From Granulosicoccus sp045110475 (lineage in GTDB: Bacteria; Pseudomonadota; Gammaproteobacteria; Granulosicoccales; Granulosicoccaceae): a stretch of DNA of 64,000 nucleotides. The stretch lies in the NCBI GenBank assembly GCA_045110475.1, contig JBGCGC010000080.1:18219-82218 (forward strand). The letters run 5' to 3'. This document shows, one piece after another, positions 24,906-33,639 of this stretch; within the stretch, counting starts at the first letter, position 1; each line of letters opens with the position of its first letter. A model generated the notes under the pieces. The model was given only the letters and a program-made list of their open reading frames with translations, searched no databases and was not told the origin of the DNA. Made by a program: the position numbers and the translations under genes.

Positions 24906-26834
24906 ATGAAGCAAAGCGATCTGTCGGTCAATCAAAAAACCAATATTCGTAAATCTTTGGGACAGCGTGTTGGCCTGATCGTTATCGGATTAGTTTCAGT
25001 CGTCGTTGTAGTCCTGGAATTACTTGCCGCTAATGCGGATATCAGTGGCTCATTGTGGGTTGCGCAGTTCAACAAGGCGAAGATTGCCCACGTTCTGTCG
25101 TCGTCGATGGCCGAATCGGTTCGCGACGGTGATGCCGAGAGCGTGCGTAATCTGCTTGATACCTACCCGCCGGTTGCACTTCATCAACGCATGGCTCAAG
25201 CCGAGGTGTTTGACAACGACGGTAACCGGCTTGTCTCCTACACTCCGGATGCATTTGAAAGCCGGCATTTGTTGTCCGAGTCCTTACCATGGAAGCCCGA
25301 CTTCATGCGAAGGATGGAAAGATCAGATGAGCAACTCAAACACATAGAAGGGACTAACTACTGGGTCGCCACGCCGATCATACTACCTGGGGAAAACCAG
25401 CGAGTAGGTAGTTTTCTACTTCGATATGATGTGGGAATCATCAAGGATATTTCCATGTCTCGCGTTGTCAGGCAGATATGGATTGCAGTTGTGATGATCG
25501 TAATACTTGGGGTCGTCTTGTTTCTCGTCACTCGCCGCCTTCTTTCTACACCGTTACAGGAGATCACAACAGCCACCACATTGATTGCCAGCGGTGATTA
25601 CGATAAGGCTGTTCCCTATTGCCAACGCGAAGATGAAATTGGCGCCATCGCACGTTCGGTCGACATTCTTCGCTGCAAGGCTCTGGAGACAGAAACGCTG
25701 CGAACAAAAACCGATGAGTCACAACGCGTGGCTGAGGAGCAGCGTCAGGCCGCGGAGGCTCTCGAGCGAGAACGACGCGAGGAGTCGGACCAGCGTGTAG
25801 CAGCAGAGCGCGCGCAAGCTGAGATCGATGCAGCGAACAGTGAAGCCTTGAAGCAGCGGATCGAAAATCTGTCACTGGCTGTCAGAGCTGCTTCCGAAGG
25901 GGATTTTACGTACAGGATAGAGGCAACCGAGGATGACGATGATCTTGCTCAGGTAACCACCGCTCTCGAGCGCTTGTTTGGTCAGTTAAACACCAGCATC
26001 GTTGATATTGGTGATACTGCAGTTCAACTCAACTCGGCGGCAGGCGAATTGAACACGGTGAGTACCACACTGACCGCTGTTGCGGAGCAGAACGCAGCGA
26101 AAGCCACCTCAGCGTCTACCACATCAACTCAGGTGAGAGCCTATGTTGATGAAGTTGCAGACAGTACCAACGAGATGAGCTCATCCATTACTGATATTTC
26201 CAGCAAAACCAAGGAGGCTGAGTCCATCGCTTCTGAGGCAGTGACGCTTGCGCAGAGTACCGGAGATAACGTCCAGCAATTGGCAAAGTCGTCGCAAGAG
26301 ATTGGAAATGTTGTCAAGGTGATCACATCCATTGCTGAGCAGACCAATCTGCTCGCATTGAATGCCACGATAGAGGCTGCTCGTGCCGGTGATGCAGGAA
26401 AGGGCTTTGCCGTTGTGGCAAACGAGGTCAAGGACCTGGCCAAAGAGACTGCAAGAGCCACTGAAGAAATCGAACAACGGATCGCAAATATTCAATCTGA
26501 TACGGGAACTGCCGTTACGTCCATCGCCGATATCAATTCAATCGTACAGCAGATCAGTGAAATTCAGTCTGCCATTGCAAATGCTGTCGAGGCGCAAAAA
26601 ATGACAACCAGCGATATGGACTCCAGAATCAGAGAGGCAACAAGAGGCAATAGCGAGATTAGTGGCATCATTCAAGTGATATCCACTCAGTCCAATGAAA
26701 GTCTGACATCGTCTGCCAACGTGAGTCAGGCAGCTGAACAAATGGATGAATTGGCCAGCAAACTAAACGAGCTAATGAACCGATTCAAGCAACCCGGTGG
26801 CAAGCAACAGGCAAGGCGCACCAGAGCTGCCTGA
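24906..26834 (+). CDS. methyl-accepting chemotaxis protein
   Basis: A 642-residue transmembrane chemoreceptor. TM1 is about 21-43 (VGLIVIGLVSVVVVVLELLA), a ~145-residue periplasmic ligand region follows, TM2 is about 191-212 (IWIAVVMIVILGVVLFLVTR), then HAMP (about 213-265), a glutamate/arginine-rich coiled coil (about 270-325), and the signalling domain with the hairpin tip EQTNLLALNATIEAARAGDA, then KGFAVVANEVKDLAKETA. The periplasmic domain does not show an obvious Cache motif. It lacks a C-terminal CheR/CheB-binding pentapeptide, ending in a basic tail. It stands alone and converges on hflD, separated by a 30-bp palindrome. Confidence 0.95.
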   Translation: MKQSDLSVNQKTNIRKSLGQRVGLIVIGLVSVVVVVLELLAANADISGSLWVAQFNKAKIAHVLSSSMAESVRDGDAESVRNLLDTYPPVALHQRMAQAEVFDNDGNRLVSYTPDAFESRHLLSESLPWKPDFMRRMERSDEQLKHIEGTNYWVATPIILPGENQRVGSFLLRYDVGIIKDISMSRVVRQIWIAVVMIVILGVVLFLVTRRLLSTPLQEITTATTLIASGDYDKAVPYCQREDEIGAIARSVDILRCKALETETLRTKTDESQRVAEEQRQAAEALERERREESDQRVAAERAQAEIDAANSEALKQRIENLSLAVRAASEGDFTYRIEATEDDDDLAQVTTALERLFGQLNTSIVDIGDTAVQLNSAAGELNTVSTTLTAVAEQNAAKATSASTTSTQVRAYVDEVADSTNEMSSSITDISSKTKEAESIASEAVTLAQSTGDNVQQLAKSSQEIGNVVKVITSIAEQTNLLALNATIEAARAGDAGKGFAVVANEVKDLAKETARATEEIEQRIANIQSDTGTAVTSIADINSIVQQISEIQSAIANAVEAQKMTTSDMDSRIREATRGNSEISGIIQVISTQSNESLTSSANVSQAAEQMDELASKLNELMNRFKQPGGKQQARRTRAA

Positions 26835-26841
26835 TTTGTCG

Positions 26842-26871
26842 CTAGGAGCCTCCGGCCGCGCAGGCTCCTAG
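26842..26871. repeat. 30-bp CTAG-ended palindrome between chemoreceptor and hflD
   Basis: CTAGGAGCC / GGCTCCTAG, 9-bp perfect stem, 12-base loop. Its right 21 bases are identical to the right end of the 48-bp copy at 12990-13037, so it looks like an 18-bp internal deletion. The right CTAG supplies the TAG stop of hflD on the minus strand (26868-26870). There is no T tract, so it is not a standard terminator. Confidence 0.85.
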
Positions 26872-27491
26872 CCTTGCAGATAGACGTCCGCCTGCTTGAT
26901 ATACTGGTTGCGATTGAGCAACAGTTTTGGGCGACTGCCGCCACATTGCCGCCACAGCACTACCGAACGAACACCACCAAGCAGGGCCGATCGGATGGTT
27001 GACGCAATCTCGTTGTTGTTGAGATAGTCGGGGTCACCACTGACCATGATACGGGGTGTCAGGTGACTGATGCTGCTGCGATACAGGTTAGCCAGATTGC
27101 TGATCATGTCTGGGTCTGCAATAGCTTTTTCCATGGCCTGGGCGCGGCTTATCCCTATTCTCAGTTGTTCCACGGTATTGGAATCGTTCAGTACGTTGGT
27201 CCCCAGTTGAATCAAGGCCAGCGCATAGCGGGCAATATCCAGATCACGTGATTCGGCATTACCACCAAGCTGGGACTTTATGATCCGCAAACCTCTACCA
27301 ACAGTGCCAGAGTGGCCACCATAAGCATCGATAACGCGGTCGGTTTTTAGAGTCATGACAGAACGAAGGGTGCCCTCCAGTTCATCCTGTTCACAGGTAC
27401 CCGTTGTGGCCAGTGATTTACAGATGTGCACGGACTGAAAAATACCGCCAAGTGCCAGCGTCTGATTTTCAATTGTTGAGATTGCATTCAT
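26868..27491 (-). CDS. hflD: HflD, high-frequency lysogenization protein family
   Basis: 207 residues with the family features: N-terminal NQTLALGGIFQSVHICKSLA, LKTDRVIDAYGGHSGTVGRG (equivalent to the conserved Y-x-L-G region), RYALALIQLG, and C-terminal IRSALLGGVRSVVLWRQCGG, then QADVYLQG. HflD is a membrane-associated helical protein, classically linked to CII degradation in lambda and found with mnmA across gammaproteobacteria. It follows mnmA by 65 bases, the conserved order. Its stop codon lies within the CTAG end of the palindrome at 26842-26871. Confidence 0.93.
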   Translation of the reverse strand: MNAISTIENQTLALGGIFQSVHICKSLATTGTCEQDELEGTLRSVMTLKTDRVIDAYGGHSGTVGRGLRIIKSQLGGNAESRDLDIARYALALIQLGTNVLNDSNTVEQLRIGISRAQAMEKAIADPDMISNLANLYRSSISHLTPRIMVSGDPDYLNNNEIASTIRSALLGGVRSVVLWRQCGGSRPKLLLNRNQYIKQADVYLQG

Positions 27492-27556
27492 AATTACAAT
27501 TATGGGCTATATGGGGTGGCCCTTGCTTACATTTACGCACTGCTTGTCATTACTTG

Positions 27557-28681
27557 TCAGTCAAGATCACTGATTATCGCACCGCCCAAGCAGTTCTCGT
27601 CCTGATACAGCACCAGTGACTGCCCCGGCGTTGCAGCTCTAACTGGTTCGTCGAAAGTGATGGTTAGCGTAGCATCGGTGTTTAGCGTAACGTGCGCTTG
27701 CTGGTCCTGTTGTCGGTAACGCACCTTGGCAGTGCATCGAAATGTCGTCGCTGGAGCCTCAGGGCTAACCCAGTGTAGATCATGAGCGTTAAACACGTTC
27801 CGGAACAACATCGGGTGATCGTGTCCTTGCCCGACGATAAGCTGGTTTTCGTCAAGCTCTTTCGCCAGAACATACCAGGGGTCTTCAGTGGCATCACTCA
27901 GTCCGCCAATACCCAGTCCCTGTCGTTGCCCCAGGGTGTAAAACATCAGGCCGTTGTGGCGCCCCAGTTTTTCACCGCTGTCCGTGATGATATCGCCGGG
28001 TTGTGCGGGCAGGTACTCGCTAAGAAACTCTGTAAATTTTCGCTCGCCGATAAAGCAGATGCCGGTGCTGTCTTTTTTACTGTGGACGTGAAAACCTGCG
28101 TCCATTGCAAGACGCCGCACGTCCGGTTTGTCCATATGCCCCACTGGAAACAGGCTGGGTCGCAATTGGTCCTGATTAAGGGTGTAGAGAAAGTAGCTTT
28201 GATCCTTGTTGTTATCCTTGCCCCGATGTAGCTGAACCTGATTTTCATCGCCTCCAGAGCGCACATAGTGTCCTGTGGCGATGGCATCGGCACCTTGCTG
28301 GTGAGCGTGATCAAGAAATGCCTTGAATTTGATTTCCTTGTTGCAAAGGATATCGGGATTAGGTGTTCTGCCAGCGCCATATTCAGCCAGGAAATGCTCG
28401 AACACGCGTTCCCAGTATTCTTCGGCAAAATTGACAGTTGATAGTTCGATGCCTAGCGTTGCAGCAACTGATGCGGCATCACGATAATCCTGACGTGCAG
28501 TGCAGTGCTCATCATCGTCTTCCCAGTTCTGCATGAAGATGCCCGATACCTGATACCCTTGTTGTTTGAGTAACAAGGCAGTCACTGAAGAGTCTACCCC
28601 GCCAGACATTCCGACGATAACATGCATGCTTTGCGGATCTTCACGAAATGCGGCCGCCGGTTTGTGGTTAGCCTGTGGCAC
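27557..28681 (-). CDS. mnmA: tRNA-specific 2-thiouridylase MnmA
   Basis: Makes 2-thiouridine at wobble U34 of tRNA-Lys, -Glu and -Gln. 374 residues from a GTG at 28681 that overlaps the lysR stop by one base; an ATG at 28627 (MHVIVGMSGG) is the alternative and gives a more usual length. The ATP-binding PP-loop is GMSGGVDSS (24-32). The catalytic cysteines are C113 in NPDILCNKEIKF and C209 in DSTGICFIGERKF. The C-terminal beta-barrel part carries KVRYRQQ. It sits between an upstream LysR regulator and hflD on the same strand. Confidence 0.97.
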   Translation of the reverse strand: MPQANHKPAAAFREDPQSMHVIVGMSGGVDSSVTALLLKQQGYQVSGIFMQNWEDDDEHCTARQDYRDAASVAATLGIELSTVNFAEEYWERVFEHFLAEYGAGRTPNPDILCNKEIKFKAFLDHAHQQGADAIATGHYVRSGGDENQVQLHRGKDNNKDQSYFLYTLNQDQLRPSLFPVGHMDKPDVRRLAMDAGFHVHSKKDSTGICFIGERKFTEFLSEYLPAQPGDIITDSGEKLGRHNGLMFYTLGQRQGLGIGGLSDATEDPWYVLAKELDENQLIVGQGHDHPMLFRNVFNAHDLHWVSPEAPATTFRCTAKVRYRQQDQQAHVTLNTDATLTITFDEPVRAATPGQSLVLYQDENCLGGAIISDLD

Positions 28682-29658
28682 TAGAAATTGGTTATCAATG
28701 CGTCGCTGCGCTTGCTGGTCTTGCGCTTGGATGGCGGTGGTGTGGTTTGCCGAGCAAAGAAATTACCGTCCATGAGCTGCAGAAACTGCTTGGCCTGAGG
28801 TGAAAGGAATTTTCCACGCCTTACGACAACACCGTAACTGCGATTTGGAAAATAATTGCCCATGGGACGAACCGTCAGGTTTTCAAATCCGCGTAGGCAA
28901 ATACTGGTTACGATACTAATACCAGTGCCGATCTCGACATAGCGTTTGATGACTTCCCAACCGCCGGCTTCCAGAACGACATTGTAAGGAACGCCGTGTT
29001 GCTGAAAAACCAGATCGACCACACTCCAGGTACTAAGATGGCGTGGAGGAAGTATCAAGCCATAAGGACTGATGTCCTCAAGACTCACCGATTTCTTTTT
29101 TTCCAGCGGATGGCCTTTGCACATGATGAGTGCAGGTGTGTAGTCATAAATTGGGTGGTACACCATATCGTCGGGTACATCGATCATGGAGCCAACCGCG
29201 AAGTCCACCTCGTCAGCCCGCAACAAGGCCAGACCATCATGCCCGGTCACGTTGTGCAGCCTGACGTCTATTTGCGGGTATTCATCGGAGAAGCTCTTGA
29301 TGACGTCGGGCAGGATGTAGAGCAGGGTAGCCTCACCTGAGGCAATATCCAGAGGGCCAGCGTGTACATCACCCAATCTGGCAGCAAAACTATCCGCAAG
29401 CCGTGAAAAACCGTCGACCAGAGGCTGCGCCATTTCCAGCAACAGGTCGCCAGCAGGTGTGAGCCGAATTTTTGGCCCGCAGCGTTCAAACAGCAAGGTA
29501 TCCAGCTCTTTCTCAAGCGCCTGAATTTGCAGTGAGACTGAGGGCTGGCTGAGTTTCAGGCGCTCGGCGGCCTTGGATATGCTGCCCGTCTGGGCTGCAT
29601 TGCAAAAAGCGCGTAATTGCCGGTGTTGATTGAGATTGGGATTATCCGAAGTGGCCAT
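28681..29658 (-). CDS. LysR-family transcriptional regulator
   Basis: 325 residues with an N-terminal winged helix (about 12-70, FCNAAQTGSISKAAERLKLS, QPSVSLQIQALEKEL) and a periplasmic-binding-protein-like effector domain (about 100-305). Length and the pattern ADFAVGSM...PALIMCKGHPL resemble CysB-like members, but no ligand can be assigned. The C-terminal ~20 residues are basic (KRKTSKRSD). It overlaps mnmA by 1 base, which could give translational coupling. The 309-base divergent gap upstream is a typical site for LysR autoregulation. Confidence 0.92.
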   Translation of the reverse strand: MATSDNPNLNQHRQLRAFCNAAQTGSISKAAERLKLSQPSVSLQIQALEKELDTLLFERCGPKIRLTPAGDLLLEMAQPLVDGFSRLADSFAARLGDVHAGPLDIASGEATLLYILPDVIKSFSDEYPQIDVRLHNVTGHDGLALLRADEVDFAVGSMIDVPDDMVYHPIYDYTPALIMCKGHPLEKKKSVSLEDISPYGLILPPRHLSTWSVVDLVFQQHGVPYNVVLEAGGWEVIKRYVEIGTGISIVTSICLRGFENLTVRPMGNYFPNRSYGVVVRRGKFLSPQAKQFLQLMDGNFFARQTTPPPSKRKTSKRSDALITNF

Positions 29659-29967
29659 GGCGGCGAGTATTTGCTCTCTCTATGCTTATGACAGGTATCA
29701 TTGTAATTGAAAATAGCCTCCCCGTCTTGGTGATGTCATTATTCGCCCCGTTTTCCTGCCTGAATGGTCGATGCCTTGCGTCATGGTCAGCTAAAACGGG
29801 ACGCGAGCTACGGCGAGGCTCATGATGCGCAGGTAAGCGCGGGTGATTAGCGCTTTTTTGCACTTTTCGCGGTTATCCTCGTGAGGACGCTATACGCCAG
29901 CAGGCAATCGACAAGGGCGCTCTTTGATATTAATAAACGGCTGTGTGATGGATGACCGAAATAAAAA
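29659..29967. other. divergent promoter region lysR / ElyC-like gene
   Basis: 309 bases between divergent genes. No coding region is supported. Several short T-N11-A-type sequences could bind the LysR protein, but I cannot single one out. Confidence 0.4.
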
Positions 29968-30756
29968 ATGACTGAGCTGATCCAAAACTGGTTTCTGGAT
30001 CCAGTCGCATTATTGTTTCTGCTGTCTCTTGTCACGATTCTTGTGCTGATCTATCGGCGGCAACGCCTGAAAGGGCCAGGTGTGCCCGTCAGGTATGCCT
30101 TGATTGTCATCACTTGGTCAGCCTTTTTTTTTCTGTTTGCCTCTCCAAACGTTGTGCATCCGCTTCTGCTGAGCGTAGAAAATCAATACCCCGAAACGCT
30201 CAGTTGTGAGCAGGGCAGCCATCTTGTCATGCTCGGCGGCGGTGTTGACTCACGTGCGCAATCTCCACTGGAATTTGAACGTATGAGTGACTCGACCCTG
30301 TCGCGTGCTACGGCTGCTGCGCGTATTGCGCAAAGTGAACCTCAACTTCGAATAATAGCCGCAGGAGGCGCTGTAAAACACATCACCGAAGCAGACATTG
30401 TGGCCAGCTACTGGGTAGCTCTAGGCATTGACAATGTACGAATTCTGCGCGAACGTCAGTCATTGAACACCCGCGAAAATGCCGTGAACGTAGCCGCATT
30501 ACTGGCCACCGAATCGATTGAAAACCCTGTTCGACTGATCACCTCCGCGTTGCACATGCCGCGGGCATTAAGAACATTTCGCAAGGTGCTTGATGACCAG
30601 GGAGTTGCAGTCTGTCCTGTGAGCGTGGATCGTGAAGGGCAACTCCAGACACCCTGGTGGGCATGGATGCCACAAACGACAACGATATGGAAATTCGACA
30701 AACTATTGCACGAAGTTATTGCGCTCGGAGTATACCGTTGGCGAGGATGGATATAA
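29968..30756 (+). CDS. ElyC/SanA/YdcF (DUF218) family membrane protein
   Basis: 262 residues. Two N-terminal membrane helices (about 11-30 and 43-61) precede the DUF218 domain: HLVMLGGGVDSRAQSP, ATAAARIAQSEPQLRIIAAG, RERQSLNTRENAVNVA, and LITSALHMPRALRTFRKVLD. In E. coli, ElyC affects peptidoglycan assembly and lipid-carrier metabolism. The TAA stop is followed at once by a repeat half-copy and then a full 166-bp element. Nearby EPS genes make an envelope role plausible. Confidence 0.88.
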   Translation: MTELIQNWFLDPVALLFLLSLVTILVLIYRRQRLKGPGVPVRYALIVITWSAFFFLFASPNVVHPLLLSVENQYPETLSCEQGSHLVMLGGGVDSRAQSPLEFERMSDSTLSRATAAARIAQSEPQLRIIAAGGAVKHITEADIVASYWVALGIDNVRILRERQSLNTRENAVNVAALLATESIENPVRLITSALHMPRALRTFRKVLDDQGVAVCPVSVDREGQLQTPWWAWMPQTTTIWKFDKLLHEVIALGVYRWRGWI

Positions 30757-30774
30757 GGCCGCGAAGGCTCCTAG
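30757..30774. repeat. half-copy of the short CTAG repeat abutting a 166-bp element
   Basis: GGCCGCGAAGGCTCCTAG matches the right end GGCCGCGCAGGCTCCTAG with one difference. Its CTAG (30771-30774) is also the left CTAG of the 166-bp element, so two families share one junction. Confidence 0.7.
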
Positions 30775-30936
30775 CCTGGATTATTCATGAAATCACCAAA
30801 TCCTTCCGCATTCCCTTCGTGCGTAGCGAATTTCGTTCAGTCGGAAATACAGTCTGTATCCCGCTCCTTCACGAAATCCACTACGAACAAAGGGCCTGGT
30901 GGAAGGATTTGGCGTTTCATGAATACTCCAGGCTAG
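30771..30936. mobile_element. 166-bp CTAG-bounded palindromic element, copy A
   Basis: Ends CTAGCCTGGATTATTCATGA and, on the other strand, CTAGCCTGGAGTATTCATGA. The inverted repeat continues through CCAAATCCTTCC / GGAAGGATTTGG. An inner arm pair (30816-30836 with 30871-30887) flanks a central palindrome GGAAATACAG-T-CTGTATCCC. The whole element can fold as one imperfect hairpin. Same length to the base as copies B and C. The right CTAG contains the TAG stop (30933-30935, minus strand) of the epimerase gene. No coding capacity: a MITE-like, non-autonomous element is the best fit. Confidence 0.9.
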
Positions 30937-31940
30937 ACTTTATAGTAGTCCAGGTACCATTCCACGAAACTGGCAATACCGTTTTCGACACTGGTGTCTG
31001 GTTTGTAGTTGACGTCTCTGATCAGATCACTGACATCGGCATAGGTATCAGGTACATCGCCGGCTTGCAGGGGTAACAGGTTTTTTACCGCCGTGCGGTT
31101 GAGGCAGGACTCCAGCGTGCTGATGTAATGCTCCAGATCAACCGGTTGGTTGTTGCCGATGTTATACACCCGGTAGGGTGCCGAACTGGATGCAGGATCT
31201 GGTGCGTTGCTGTCCCAGTCTTCGTTGGGTTTGGCCACGTTGTCTAGCGTGCGAACCACACCTTCGACAATATCATCGACGTAGGTGAAGTCACGTTTGT
31301 GTTTGCCGTAGTTGAATACGTCGATGGGTTTACCTGCCAGTATGTTTTTTGTAAACAGGAACAGTGCCATGTCTGGGCGTCCCCACGGACCATAAACAGT
31401 GAAAAAACGCAGCCCGGTTGTCGGTAGTTGAAAAAGGTGACTGTAAGTATGTGCCATCAGTTCGTTGGCTTTTTTGGACGCCGCATAGAGACTGACCGGG
31501 TGGTCAACGGATTCGTGCACCGAGAAAGGCATATTGGTGTGATTGCCGTACACCGAACTGGTGGATGCATACACAAGATGCTCTACCTTTGAATGGCGAC
31601 AGTTTTCCAGAATATTGGTAAATCCGACAATGTTGGCATCGATATACGCCTGCGGGTTTTCCAGAGAGTACCGAACGCCCGCTTGTGCGGCCAGGTTAAC
31701 TACTCGCTGTGGTTGATGCTTGCGGAAAGTGGCTTCCATAAGCTCTCTGTCTTCCAGATTGCCACGAACTTCCGTGAAGCCCTCATGAGCCTTGACTCTT
31801 TCAAGTCGGGCAAGCTTCAGGTTGACATCATAGTAGTTGTTGACGTTGTCCACCCCGATAACTTCATCGCCACGTGCCAGAAGCTTCAGAGCCAGCGTGG
31901 ATCCGATAAAGCCTGCGGTACCGGTAATAAGAACTTTCAT
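30933..31940 (-). CDS. NAD-dependent epimerase, UDP-glucuronate 4-epimerase type
   Basis: An SDR-family nucleotide-sugar epimerase of 335 residues. NAD-binding GTAGFIG is at 7-13; the catalytic triad region is YASTSSVYG (124-132) with Y152-x-x-x-K156 in SLYAASKKANE. The segments GVDNVNNYYDVNLKLARLER and GLRFFTVYGPWGRPDMALFL are characteristic of UDP-glucuronate 4-epimerases. It likely supplies UDP-galacturonate or an N-acetyl analogue for the EPS. It is downstream of the UDP-sugar dehydrogenase on the same strand (95 bases apart). Its TAG stop falls in the CTAG end of element copy A. Confidence 0.93.
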   Translation of the reverse strand: MKVLITGTAGFIGSTLALKLLARGDEVIGVDNVNNYYDVNLKLARLERVKAHEGFTEVRGNLEDRELMEATFRKHQPQRVVNLAAQAGVRYSLENPQAYIDANIVGFTNILENCRHSKVEHLVYASTSSVYGNHTNMPFSVHESVDHPVSLYAASKKANELMAHTYSHLFQLPTTGLRFFTVYGPWGRPDMALFLFTKNILAGKPIDVFNYGKHKRDFTYVDDIVEGVVRTLDNVAKPNEDWDSNAPDPASSSAPYRVYNIGNNQPVDLEHYISTLESCLNRTAVKNLLPLQAGDVPDTYADVSDLIRDVNYKPDTSVENGIASFVEWYLDYYKV

Positions 31941-32035
31941 GCTTGACTATGCTCGTTCGAAGAAATTAACGAATAATGGACGGGTGGAACGTACCACGTC
32001 CGTGCTGGGTAAATGACAGCATGGCTGCGGTTTTA

Positions 32036-33316
32036 TTACAGGCGTGCATCCACGCTATCTCTGGGTAGCACGCTTTTGATGTCATAAAGAATGTGGCCGG
32101 ATTTTCCGAAGGCGCGGATAGCGTCAACGCCAAGGTCGATGAATTGCTTGTGCGCCACAGCCAGGATCACGGCATCATAGTACGATTCGGCGGGTTGGCT
32201 TATTGGCGAGATACCATATTGCTGTTGTGCCTCGTCGCTGTTTACCCACGGATCGTGAATGTCCACATTGGCATGGTAGTTTTCAAGTTCGTGTACGATA
32301 TCGACCACTCTGGTGTTACGTAAATCCGGGCAATCTTCCTTGAAGGCAAGACCCAGTATCAGAATATTGGCACCGACAACGTGTATGCGTTTACGGGTGA
32401 GCATCTTGACAACTTTCTCAGCAACAAACGCACCCATCCCATCATTGATCTGGCGTCCGGAGAGTATGACTTGAGGGTGATAGCCAATCTCCTGAGCCTT
32501 GTGAGTCAGATAGTAGGGATCAACGCTGATGCAATGCCCACCGACCAGACCGGGCCTGAAATTCAGAAAATTCCACTTGGTACCCGCAGCCTCCAGAACC
32601 TCCAGTGTATCGATGCCAAGCCTGTCAAATATCAGCGCCAGCTCATTGATCAATGCAATGTTCAGGTCGCGTTGGGTGTTCTCTATGACCTTGGCGGCTT
32701 CGGCAACCCTGATTGAGCTGGTCATGTGTGTACCGGCAGTAATGATTCGTTGGTAGAGCGCATCGACCGCCTTCGCCACTTCCTCGGTTGAGCCCGATGT
32801 GACCTTCATGATGTTGCTGACGCGATGCTCCTTGTCGCCGGGATTAATACGTTCCGGGCTGTACCCTGCAAAGAAATCGGTGTTGAAAACCAAACCAGAC
32901 TCTCTTTCCAGAATGGGGATACAAACCTCCTCAGTCGCACCGGGGTATACCGTGGACTCGTAGATCACCACACAACCTGCCTGCATGACCTTGCCTATCG
33001 CCTCACTGGCATTTATCAGAGGGGTCAGGTCGGGTTGTTTGTGACGATTGATTGGCGTGGGCACCGTAACGATGAAAACCTTGCAGGCTGACAGTTCGTC
33101 GGTCTGGCTGGTGAACCCCAGGTAAGCGGCTTCTTTCAGTTCCTCGGCAGAGACCTCCAGTGTCTTGTCCAGGCCACTACGCAACTGTTGAATGCGTTCT
33201 TCAGAGATATCGAAACCGATGGTGGGTCCGTGTTTGGCAAACTCGACCGCCAGTGGCAAACCCACGTATCCGAGCCCGATTACGGCAACGGTGTCATCGT
33301 TGGTGATTTCGAACAT
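32036..33316 (-). CDS. UDP-N-acetylhexosamine 6-dehydrogenase (TviB/WbpO type)
   Basis: 426 residues from the ATG at 33316; the frame stays open to 33439, but the family starts just before VAVIGLGYVGLPLAVEFAKH. YESTVYPGATEE, FFAGYSPERINPGDKEHRV, KVIENTQRDLNIALINELAL and PGLVGGHCISVDPYYLTHKA with the catalytic C262 match the Vi-antigen TviB / WbpO group. These oxidise UDP-GlcNAc or UDP-GalNAc to the uronic acid. With the downstream epimerase it forms a two-gene UDP-uronic-acid supply unit divergent from the EPS operon. Confidence 0.93.
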   Translation of the reverse strand: MFEITNDDTVAVIGLGYVGLPLAVEFAKHGPTIGFDISEERIQQLRSGLDKTLEVSAEELKEAAYLGFTSQTDELSACKVFIVTVPTPINRHKQPDLTPLINASEAIGKVMQAGCVVIYESTVYPGATEEVCIPILERESGLVFNTDFFAGYSPERINPGDKEHRVSNIMKVTSGSTEEVAKAVDALYQRIITAGTHMTSSIRVAEAAKVIENTQRDLNIALINELALIFDRLGIDTLEVLEAAGTKWNFLNFRPGLVGGHCISVDPYYLTHKAQEIGYHPQVILSGRQINDGMGAFVAEKVVKMLTRKRIHVVGANILILGLAFKEDCPDLRNTRVVDIVHELENYHANVDIHDPWVNSDEAQQQYGISPISQPAESYYDAVILAVAHKQFIDLGVDAIRAFGKSGHILYDIKSVLPRDSVDARL

Positions 33317-33639
33317 CAATGTAGCTTCTCTGGTGGATCGCAGGGTCTTGTGACTTAACCGCTTGATTATAAGGCACTCTCCATCTTTCGCGATAGATAT
33401 TACGGAACTGCGTATCAGCCAAACAGGGTGCTGATGCACACATAGCCAAAAAACCAGTTCTGCTCTTGGGGAAGTGTGCGTTTTAACCAGAAATAGACAG
33501 TCAGGATCGGCCCTGACTGGCTTTGACCGAAAAAATGCGCTAAAGGTGGCGCGGTAACGTGGCGAGACGTAAGATTGCGCTACGATACGAAGTAACCCGT
33601 TAGCTGTAGCGTGGGTGAAATTAGGGACAACAACTGACT

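Noticed and set aside
26842..26871. Palindrome as bidirectional terminator between the convergent chemoreceptor and hflD genes
   Set aside because: There is no T run on either side, and identical sequence occurs at 12990-13037 between divergent genes; it fits a repeat family better.
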